Assembly (NCBI GenBank): GCA_016872795.1
Contig: VGYZ01000015.1
Location: 1-58,516, forward strand
Direction: 5' to 3'
DNA length: 58,516 nt
Source of the DNA: Planctomycetota bacterium
Lineage (GTDB): Bacteria; Planctomycetota; UBA1135; GCA-002686595
The translations under genes were made by a program, and so were the position numbers. Under the pieces are notes generated by a model. The model saw only the letters and a list, made by a program, of their open reading frames with translations. It made no database searches and was not told where the DNA came from. This document shows, one piece after another, positions 52,138 to 58,516 of this stretch (positions are counted from its first letter, which is position 1; each line of letters opens with the position of its first letter).

Positions 52138-54669
52138 TCAGCGGGTGCCCATCGTGAACGAGAATGTCTGCCGGTCGTCGCCGTCGAACTGGCGCATCGG
52201 GTAGCCGAAGTTGAGCGTGATCGGGATGGGATAGGTCAGGCCGAGCGTGAAGCCCATCGAGGTGCGCAGCTCGTCGAAGTCGAGGCTCCACGACTCGGGA
52301 TCGAGCAATCCGTAGTCGAAGAACAGGCCGCCGCGCAGCACCTCGAGCTTGCGGTAGGTGCCCGGCTGCGTGGTCGAGTGCAACGGGTAGAACCACTCGA
52401 AGGTGCCGAAGAGCTGCGTCTCGCCACCGCGCGGCTCGCGCGAGAGCGGATCGACCGGACCCACGCCGCGAAACTGGAAGCCGCGCATCGAGTTCGTGCC
52501 GCCAAGGAAGTAGCGTTCCGTGTACGGGACGCGCGGCGTCTCGTTGTAGGGCTGCTGCGCCGCGATGTTGAACTCGATGTGCAGCACGGGCTGGGTGCCT
52601 TCTTCGGTGGTCCAGGTCGGCGTGTACCAGTCGCCGCGCAGCTCGGCAGTGGTGATGTCGAACTCGCTGCCGAGGTAGCTCGAGTAGAACACCGAACCGA
52701 GCGCGAGCGAGTAGCCCTCGTGCGGGATCAGCTGGTTGTCGACGCGGCGCGACGAGAGGTCGAAGCTGAAGCCGGAGAACCGCGTCAGGCCGCGGTTGTT
52801 CTGATCGTAGAGCTCGAGCGGCACGCCATCGGGATCGAGGTCGCTCGTCTCGACATCCTGCAGCAAGAAGCCGGCCCACGCGCGCGTGTCGAAGCCGATG
52901 CGCCGCCCGACGCGCAGCCGCAGCTGGGCGCGCTGCTCGTCGTGCGTGCGGTACAGGCGCAGGCGCTTGGAGAAGTCGACATCGAGCATGATCGGCTCGA
53001 GGTGCCAGCCGAACAGGTCGGGCTCCATGAAGCGTATGCGGTACTCCGACACGAGCGTGCCGGGCGTGGCGTAGAGCTCGAGCAGCTGACCGGCCCCGTG
53101 CAGCGCCTCCTTGCGCCACACCTCGCCGAAGGAGCCGAACCACGAGTCGGGCGCGTCGGTCGCGTCGAAATTGCGCATGGTGAGCGCCACCTGCGCGAAC
53201 GCGCCGTTGTCGCTGCCGATGCCGCCGGCGACATTGACATCGATCACGCGGCCTTCCTCGATCACATACTCGAGGTCGACCTGCCCCGGATTGTCCGCCG
53301 TCGGCACGAAGCGATATGTCGGATCGCGGTGCTGCATGCGGTTGTAGGAGTCGGAGAAGTAGTTGGTGGCCGTGATGCGGCCGAGCGAGCGCTCGATCTC
53401 CTTCAGGTTCGCGCGCTGTCCGGGGAACACCGACACCTCGCGGCGCACGACACGATCACGGGTGTGCGTGTTGCCGTTGATCAGGATCTCGCGGATCGTC
53501 ACCTCGCGCCCCTGCACGATGCGATAGGTCACGGCAACGGTGTGGTTCTCGACATCGAAGACGAGCTCCGGCGCCTCGAAGCTCCACGAAACGCCGCGCG
53601 GCAGCGTCGGATGCGAAATGCGCGCGTCCTTGCCGTAGCGTTCGCGCAGCGCCGCCTGGTCCTTTTCCTTCAGAGTGCGCTCGAAATGCTTGCCTGGGCC
53701 GAGCGTGCACAGTGCCAGCAGCTCCGCCTCGGGATACAGGAGCTGCGCGGGCACGAGCTCGTCGTTCATGCGCTCGCTCGGCTCCGCCCACTCGAACGCC
53801 TCGATCGAGACCGCCGACACCGTGTAGCGCTCACCCTCGTCGATGCGCATGTGCACCGTCACGCGCGAACGGTCCTCGTTGAATGCGAGCCGCTCGAGCT
53901 CGACGACCGCGTCGTACCAGCCGAGGTCGCGATACACATTGCGCATCGCGAGCAGGTCGGCCTGCAGGATCTCCTCATCGAAGACCTCGCCCAGCCAGTT
54001 GAACAGCGACGGCCCCTTGAGCTTGGCGCCCGAGAGCGGCGTCAGGCCGTCCTCGAAGATCCACAGCAGGCTCCTGTCCTCGAGCGAGCGATTGCCTTCG
54101 ACCACGACATCGCTCACGCGCACCTTGCGACCCTCGCGGATCTCGAAGATCACATCGGGGACGACCCCCTCGCCCTCGCGGCTCAGCACATTCACTTCGG
54201 CGAAGTAGAAGCCCTCGCGCCGGTAGTTCTCGAGGATGCGCTGGCGCACGCGGCCGGCCTGATGCAGGTACAGCTCGCTCTTTTCCTCGAGCAACGCCCA
54301 GCTGCGCAGCTTGGACTCGTCGATCGACTCGTTGCCTATGAAGCGCGGCTCGCGGTCGACGGGAAGCTCCTCGACGCTGACAATGAGCTCGATGCCGCCG
54401 GGCACATCGCGGCGCGAGACGAGCGCGCGCACCTGAAACGCGGTGCCGAGCCGCCGAATGCCCTGATCGAGCGCCGCCGGGTCGAGCGGGGATCCGACCT
54501 TCTGCCCGAGCACGCCAGCGACTTGCGCTTCGGTGTAGCGCCGCTCGCCCTCGACCACGATGCCACGCACGAGCGGCAACTCCGCCACGGGCGCCGTGTC
54601 CTGCGCGTGTGCGGGGAGCAGCGTCACCGCGAGCGCGAGCGGAGCCGCGATGAGGGGGCGGAAAGTCAC
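52138..54669 (-). CDS. bamA: outer-membrane protein assembly factor BamA
   Basis: Central barrel of the BAM complex. The 843-residue product has a signal peptide (RPLIAAPLALAVTLLPAHA), then POTRA-type repeats over about residues 35-440 (GIVVEGERRYTEAQVAGVLG; VVVEGNRSLEDRSLLW; ILINGNTHTRDRVV). A 16-stranded barrel domain follows from about 480, with the RGF motif in NSMRGFQFRGVGP and a terminal FSFTMGTR strand. The start is GTG at 54669, 16 bases after dnaB. Skp, which often lies between bamA and lpxD, is absent. Confidence 0.95.
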   Translation of the reverse strand: MTFRPLIAAPLALAVTLLPAHAQDTAPVAELPLVRGIVVEGERRYTEAQVAGVLGQKVGSPLDPAALDQGIRRLGTAFQVRALVSRRDVPGGIELIVSVEELPVDREPRFIGNESIDESKLRSWALLEEKSELYLHQAGRVRQRILENYRREGFYFAEVNVLSREGEGVVPDVIFEIREGRKVRVSDVVVEGNRSLEDRSLLWIFEDGLTPLSGAKLKGPSLFNWLGEVFDEEILQADLLAMRNVYRDLGWYDAVVELERLAFNEDRSRVTVHMRIDEGERYTVSAVSIEAFEWAEPSERMNDELVPAQLLYPEAELLALCTLGPGKHFERTLKEKDQAALRERYGKDARISHPTLPRGVSWSFEAPELVFDVENHTVAVTYRIVQGREVTIREILINGNTHTRDRVVRREVSVFPGQRANLKEIERSLGRITATNYFSDSYNRMQHRDPTYRFVPTADNPGQVDLEYVIEEGRVIDVNVAGGIGSDNGAFAQVALTMRNFDATDAPDSWFGSFGEVWRKEALHGAGQLLELYATPGTLVSEYRIRFMEPDLFGWHLEPIMLDVDFSKRLRLYRTHDEQRAQLRLRVGRRIGFDTRAWAGFLLQDVETSDLDPDGVPLELYDQNNRGLTRFSGFSFDLSSRRVDNQLIPHEGYSLALGSVFYSSYLGSEFDITTAELRGDWYTPTWTTEEGTQPVLHIEFNIAAQQPYNETPRVPYTERYFLGGTNSMRGFQFRGVGPVDPLSREPRGGETQLFGTFEWFYPLHSTTQPGTYRKLEVLRGGLFFDYGLLDPESWSLDFDELRTSMGFTLGLTYPIPITLNFGYPMRQFDGDDRQTFSFTMGTR

Positions 54670-54685
54670 GATGCGCTGCGTCGCG

Positions 54686-56116
54686 TCAGGCAAAGATCGG
54701 CTCGACCGCCGAAGGCGCGGGGTTGTCGAAACGCAAGAGGTGTCCGAAGAAGCGCAGCGCCACATCGCCCGTCGCGCCGTTGCGGTGCTTCGCGACGATC
54801 ACCGTGGCGTCGTGGCGGATCGCGTCGAGCTCGGCCTGCGACATCTGCTCCTCGGTCGCGTTCTTGTTGGTCTCGTAGTACCAGCGGCGATAGAGCATCA
54901 TCACCACATCGGCGTCCTGCTCGATCGAGCCCGACTCGCGCAGGTCCGAGAGCATCGGCCAGCCGCGCGGGTTGCGATCCTTGCCTTCGACCGCGCGCGA
55001 GAGCTGCGCCAGCGCGACCACCGGCACGCCGAGTTCGCGCGCGAGCGACTTGAGCGAGCGCGAGATCTCGCTGATCTCGAGCTGGCGGCTCTCGTTGCTC
55101 TTCTGGCCCGAGGTCATGAGCTGCAGGTAGTCGAGCACGATCAGGTCCAGCCCGTACTTGGCCTTGAGACGCCGCGCTCGACCGCGCAGTGCCATCACCG
55201 ACAAGCTCGGGCTGTCGTCGATGAAGAGCTTCATCTGCGCCAGCTCCCCGACCGCCACGCTCATGCGCTGGTAGTCCTCGTCCGGCAGGCGTCCCGTGCG
55301 CAGGCGCGAGTTGTCGATGCGACCGCGCGCGCAGATCATGCGCTGCATGATCTGGTGCTTGCCCATCTCGAGGCTGCAAAACAGGGCCGAGGGCTCGCGT
55401 CCCCCGAGGTGTTCGGGGTGCGACATGCACACCGACTCGAGCACATTGAGTGCGAAGGCCGTCTTGCCCATGGAGGGGCGCGCCGCCACGATCACCAGAT
55501 CGCCGGCGTTCAGGCCGCCGAGCAGGTCGTCGAGCTCGTGGAAGCCGGTCGGAAGTCCCGTCAGGCGATGGGTCGCGCGGTTCTCGATCTGCCGCATGGC
55601 CTCCTGCAGCACGGGCTCGACCGGCTCCGGCCCCTGATTCTGGGCGCGCGTCGCGAGCTGGAAGATGCGCGACTCGCTGCGATCGAGCAGCGCGCCGACC
55701 GACTCACCGTCGGGGCGCGTCTCGTAGGCGTCCGAGAGAATCTCCGTCGCCCCGTCGATCAGGCGCCGCAGCACGCTCGTCTCCGCGACGATGCGCGCGT
55801 GGTGCGAGATGTGCGCCGCGCTGGTCACGGACTGCTGCAGCTCGAGCAGGGCCTCGTTGCCGCCGATCGCGTGCAGGAGCCCGAGCGACAGCAGGCCCTC
55901 GCTGATCGTGATCAGGTCGACCTTGATGTTCTTGCCGCTCATGTCGAGCAGGGTCGAGTACAGGAGCTGGTGCCGACGGACGAAGAAGTCCTCCGCCCTG
56001 AGCGTCTCGCCGACTTCGGGGATACGGTCGGGCACGAGCATCATCGCCCCGAGAATGGCCCGCTCGGCCGCCTCGTTGTGCGGCGGTATCCGGCCGGGAA
56101 GCTTGTCCTGTTCCAT
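54686..56116 (-). CDS. dnaB: replicative DNA helicase DnaB
   Basis: Hexameric helicase at the replication fork. The 476-residue product has the N-terminal helical domain (PPHNEAAERAILGAMM), Walker A ARPSMGKTAFALN, Walker B LIVLDYLQLM, LSRAVEGKDRNPRGWPML and the arginine-finger region KHRNGATGDVAL. No intein is present. It lies downstream of the rpsF-rpsR-rplI group, a widely conserved order. Confidence 0.97.
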   Translation of the reverse strand: MEQDKLPGRIPPHNEAAERAILGAMMLVPDRIPEVGETLRAEDFFVRRHQLLYSTLLDMSGKNIKVDLITISEGLLSLGLLHAIGGNEALLELQQSVTSAAHISHHARIVAETSVLRRLIDGATEILSDAYETRPDGESVGALLDRSESRIFQLATRAQNQGPEPVEPVLQEAMRQIENRATHRLTGLPTGFHELDDLLGGLNAGDLVIVAARPSMGKTAFALNVLESVCMSHPEHLGGREPSALFCSLEMGKHQIMQRMICARGRIDNSRLRTGRLPDEDYQRMSVAVGELAQMKLFIDDSPSLSVMALRGRARRLKAKYGLDLIVLDYLQLMTSGQKSNESRQLEISEISRSLKSLARELGVPVVALAQLSRAVEGKDRNPRGWPMLSDLRESGSIEQDADVVMMLYRRWYYETNKNATEEQMSQAELDAIRHDATVIVAKHRNGATGDVALRFFGHLLRFDNPAPSAVEPIFA

Positions 56117-56214
56117 CCTCGTCTCCCTTCCCGGCGCTCGCGCGCGGCGCCTGCGGCCGGGCCGCGCAGGATACTCGACCCCGAAGGGCCACGGTAGCCA
56201 CGCAAGATGTGCGC

Positions 56215-56286
56215 GGGGCCCGGCCCGCGCGTGGCGGACCGGGCCCCCCGTTGCTCGCAGGCTCGCGAGAGCGCTCGGGCGCTCTC
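56215..56286 (-). terminator. two hairpins after rplI
   Basis: An 8-bp perfect stem with TCGG loop (56267-56286) overlaps the rplI stop codon. A second hairpin (56215-56247) has 9-bp arms GGGGCCCGG/CCGGGCCCC. Neither is followed by a U-run. They may end or attenuate transcription between rplI and dnaB. Confidence 0.35.
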
Positions 56287-56740
56287 AGGCCCCGGCGTTG
56301 ACGTTGACCGTCACCTCGGCGAAGCGCTCGCCGTGGATGTGGATCTTCACCGCGTGCGCGCCGACCATCTTGATCGGAGCCTCGAGGCGCACATCCTTCT
56401 CCGGCACGCCGTGGCCGGCGGCCACGAGCAGCTCGGAGATCGCCGCAGCGCTGACCGAGCCGAACAGGTGACCCTGCTCGTCGGCCTTGGCGCTGGTGGA
56501 GACGACCACGCCCGTGAGCTTGGCCACGCGCGCGTCGATCTCCTCGTCGCGCTTGCGCTCCTCGACATCGAGGCGCGCGCGCTTGCGGGCCATCAGCTTC
56601 TTGTTCTCGTCGGTGGCTTCGGTGGCGAAGCCGTTGGGGAAGAGGAAGTTGCGGGCGTAGCCGGGGCGCACGCGGACGACATCGCCGCACTTGCCGAGGT
56701 GCTGCACATGTTCGCGCAGCAGGACTTCGATGTTCGCCAT
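56285..56740 (-). CDS. rplI: 50S ribosomal protein bL9
   Basis: Two-domain ribosomal protein with a long connecting helix. The 151-residue product begins MANIEVLLREHVQHLGKCGD and contains the VRPGYARNFLFPNGFATEAT signature. A charged helix (KKLMARKRARLDVEERKR) leads to the C-terminal domain (LFGSVSAAAISELL). An AAGGAG ribosome-binding site overlaps the rpsR stop codon. Confidence 0.97.
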   Translation of the reverse strand: MANIEVLLREHVQHLGKCGDVVRVRPGYARNFLFPNGFATEATDENKKLMARKRARLDVEERKRDEEIDARVAKLTGVVVSTSAKADEQGHLFGSVSAAAISELLVAAGHGVPEKDVRLEAPIKMVGAHAVKIHIHGERFAEVTVNVNAGA

Positions 56741-56752
56741 GGGAGGAGCTCC

Positions 56753-56971
56753 TTACTGGACGAAGGCCATCAGGCCCATGTGACGGGCGCGCTTGATCGC
56801 CGCCTTCAGCTCGCGCTGGCACTGCGTGCAGAAGCCAGAGCGCTTGCGGGACAGGATCTGCGCCTGAGGCGTGAGGAACTTCTGGAGGTACGCGACCTCC
56901 TTGTAGTCGATCTTCGGGTCGTCGCAGTGACGGCTTGCGATCGGCGGGCTGGGCTTGCGGCTCTCGGCCAT
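56753..56971 (-). CDS. rpsR: 30S ribosomal protein bS18
   Basis: 72-residue partner of bS6 on the 30S platform. Core motif is IDYKEVAYLQKFLTPQAQIL, then CTQCQRELKAAIKRARHMGL. Cysteines at HCDD near the N-terminus and in FCTQC suggest the zinc-binding form. It starts three bases after rpsF. Confidence 0.97.
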   Translation of the reverse strand: MAESRKPSPPIASRHCDDPKIDYKEVAYLQKFLTPQAQILSRKRSGFCTQCQRELKAAIKRARHMGLMAFVQ

Positions 56972-56974
56972 GGT

Positions 56975-57487
56975 TCAGCTCTCCTCCGCGGCAGCGGCTT
57001 CGGCGACTTCGGCTTCGGCACCGTCGCCAGCGTCGGCTTCGGCGGGCGTATTGCGGCGCAGGTGTTCCTGAATCGGACGGTCCGCGAGATCGCCGAACAC
57101 GGCGCGCTCGGGCGAGATCGCCTCGTCGGTCGGCGGCGGCGGCACGACATAACCGTCGGCGCCTTCCTCGGCGGCCTTCTCCCGCTCACCGGCGGGAATC
57201 GCGTCGACCTTGAGCAGCAGGTAGCGCAGCACGCGCTCGTCGAGCTCGAAGTCGCGGCGGATGCCGTTGAGGCCCGTGCCCGCGATCTCGAAGTAGGCGA
57301 GCAGGTAGGTGCCGCGGGTGCGGCCCTTGATCGGATAGGCGAGCTTGCGCTCGTCCCAGCGCCGGGCGCAGAGCACCTTGGCGCCATTTTTCCCGAGCAG
57401 GTCCGTCACCATGGCCTTCGCCTGGCACCAGTCCGCTCGCACCGCCTGGTTGTCCAGGAGGAACATGCCTTCGTATGTCGTAGTCAA
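56975..57487 (-). CDS. rpsF: 30S ribosomal protein bS6, TTG start
   Basis: Ribosomal protein of about 170 residues. The family start (YEGMFLLDNQAV) is reached only from TTG at 57487; ATG at 57466 would cut the first strand. Core motifs are RRWDERKLAYPIKGRTRGTYLLAYFE and VLRYLLLKV. A C-terminal acidic/Ala-rich extension of about 60 residues follows, much longer than in E. coli before modification. It is the first gene of rpsF-rpsR-rplI, 43 bases after pth. Confidence 0.95.
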   Translation of the reverse strand: MTTTYEGMFLLDNQAVRADWCQAKAMVTDLLGKNGAKVLCARRWDERKLAYPIKGRTRGTYLLAYFEIAGTGLNGIRRDFELDERVLRYLLLKVDAIPAGEREKAAEEGADGYVVPPPPTDEAISPERAVFGDLADRPIQEHLRRNTPAEADAGDGAEAEVAEAAAAEES

Positions 57488-57530
57488 GACTAGGGTCTCG
57501 CTTTCGGGTTGTTGAGCGGGCCGGCGGGTC

Positions 57531-58142
57531 CTAGCCGCCATCTGGCCCAAGGTCTTTCCAGCGGCTGTGGAACCGCGTCATGAGCTTCTCGAGGCTCTCC
57601 GGCTCGTCGAGCCACGCCGCGAGGAAGTCGGCCGCATGGGCGACCGAGATCTCCGCGACGACTCGCGCGTCGCCGGTGAGCTGCGTGAGGACATGACGCG
57701 CCGCGTCGGTCCCCGGCCTGCCGACCCCAATCCGTAGCCGCGGAAAGTGGTCGCTGCCGAGCATCTGCACCATGGAACGCACCCCGTTGTGTCCGCCACT
57801 TCCGCCGTGAGGGCGGATGCGCAGCGCGCCGAGGGCGAGGTCGAGGTCGTCGAAGACGGCGAGGACCTGCTCCGGCAAGACGCCGAGCGAGCGGACGAGC
57901 GGGGCGACTGCGGTCCCGGAGAGGTTCATGAACATCATCGGCTTGACGAGCAACGCGTCGCGACGAGTGTCGCGCGCGAGCACGCAAGGGATGCCGGCCA
58001 TGGCGGCTCCGAGCACCGCGGGAGCTTCAAAGATCAGCTTGGAGCGCCGCGCCAGCTCGTCGAGCGCGTGGAAGCCGATGTTGTGCGGCGTCCACTCGTG
58101 CTGCGGTCCGGGGTTGCCGAGGCCGACGACGAGACGGGTCAC
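57531..58142 (-). CDS. pth: peptidyl-tRNA hydrolase
   Basis: Releases tRNA from abortive peptidyl-tRNA. The 203-residue product starts (M)TRLVVGLGNPGPQHEWTPHN with the catalytic His in the TPHNIGF segment. It continues with KPMMFMNLSG, DDLDLALGALRIRPHGGSGG and GHNGVRSM. GTG start; the open frame extends far upstream without family character. It lies between rplY and rpsF, as in many genomes. Confidence 0.96.
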   Translation of the reverse strand: MTRLVVGLGNPGPQHEWTPHNIGFHALDELARRSKLIFEAPAVLGAAMAGIPCVLARDTRRDALLVKPMMFMNLSGTAVAPLVRSLGVLPEQVLAVFDDLDLALGALRIRPHGGSGGHNGVRSMVQMLGSDHFPRLRIGVGRPGTDAARHVLTQLTGDARVVAEISVAHAADFLAAWLDEPESLEKLMTRFHSRWKDLGPDGG

Positions 58143-58434
58143 GGAGAGCTCCAGTCCTCCCCTCGCGCGGCGGGTGCCGTTCGAGGAGCGGGCGGAAGAT
58201 TGTAGGGAGCGCCGCGGCGCGCGCAAGCGCCCGCCTTCCCGCGCGAGAGCGGCTCGACTCCCGCTCGGCGCGCGGCAGGGGTCTGGGGAACGGGCGATGC
58301 CGAGCGCGGGAGCACCCGCGAACGGCACCGTGGAGCGCGGCCTGAGACTCGGCCTGGAACGCGGCCTGAAATCGACTTGGAACGCGGGGTGCGGGGCGCG
58401 AGCCCCCACCCCGCAGGCCAGCGGGGCGCGAGCC
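58143..58434. other. rplY-pth spacer with short direct repeats
   Basis: About 290 bases of GC-rich sequence without a supported gene. GCGGGGCGCGAGCCC occurs twice, 30 bases apart (58391-58405 and 58421-58435). TGGAACGCGG also recurs (about 58356 and 58379). Confidence 0.55.
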
Positions 58435-58516
58435 CTACTTGGCGGGCTTCTTGGCGTCGCCAGCCTTGGCGGCCGGGGCGGCAGCGGCCGAAGCGCCACC
58501 CGCGGCGGCACCCGCG
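58435..58516 (-). CDS. rplY: C-terminal tail of a protein, probably ribosomal protein bL25 (partial)
   Basis: Only the last 27 codons are in the window: an Ala/Gly-rich stretch ending AKAGDAKKPAK before TAG. Such Ala/Lys tails end the CTC-type bL25, and rplY normally precedes pth in this gene order. The identification rests on context, because no core of the protein is visible. Confidence 0.5.
   Translation of the reverse strand, partial: AGAAAGGASAAAAPAAKAGDAKKPAK

Overview
The window is a GC-rich bacterial chromosome segment made almost entirely of core genes. Several traits point to Planctomycetota. EF-Tu has an atypical switch I. LpxC is fused to FabZ, and SecD is fused to SecF. An exported repeat protein ends in a YCTAK-type C-terminal domain that I associate with planctomycete genomes. 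The 16S rRNA gene carries a CTGCAGTCGAGGATCTTCCG-type stretch. This assignment is an inference from remembered family features; no database was searched. LpxA, LpxC, LpxD, BamA and an Mla-type transporter indicate a Gram-negative envelope with lipid A.

Layout. (1) 155-6343, minus strand: a tRNA-tuf-ribosomal operon in the order tRNA-Thr(TGT), tRNA-Tyr, tRNA-Gly, tRNA-Thr(GGT), tuf, rpmG, secE, nusG, rplK, rplA, rplJ, rplL. The tRNA-tuf part matches the order of the E. coli tufB operon. (2) 6516-14902: mutS2, a small unknown gene and aroC on the minus strand; a Cys/Met-metabolism PLP enzyme on the plus strand; then a minus-strand run trpS, two lipoproteins, dtd and an HU-like protein with a polyproline tail. 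(3) 15003-19229, plus strand: a lipoprotein made of about 14 Trp/Phe-Pro repeats, followed by MlaE-, MlaF- and MlaD-like genes. (4) 19230-24885: ribE, trmD-rplS, a 20-bp tandem repeat, the secDF fusion and a LysM protein. (5) 24898-29024: hflX and nadB (minus), then a 28-codon membrane peptide and lexA (plus). (6) 29250-36376: an accessory surface-glycan-like block with a flippase, a CDP-alcohol phosphotransferase with an altered motif, a carbamoyltransferase, a WalW-like deacetylase, and an exported repeat protein interrupted by a one-base frameshift. (7) 36682-42360, minus strand: a complete rRNA operon, 16S-Ile-Ala-23S-5S, with a recognisable promoter and terminator. (8) 43120-58516, minus strand: L,D-transpeptidase, a type 2 ileS with a GIHH signature, a Gfo/Idh oxidoreductase, lpxA, lpxC-fabZ, lpxD, bamA, dnaB, rplI, rpsR, rpsF, pth and the end of rplY.

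How the genes work together. Translation and secretion genes dominate, linked by a shared stable-RNA promoter architecture (TTGAC[A/G]-16-TATCCT). Outer-membrane construction is covered by the lpx/bam block and the Mla-like operon. The most promising undescribed element is the WPF-repeat lipoprotein tied to the Mla-like transporter. Other points worth checking are the IleRS signature swap, the altered CDP-alcohol motif, a CTG-start lipoprotein, the MutS2 without an Smr domain, and a consistent codon-context shift that avoids the tetranucleotide ACGT.
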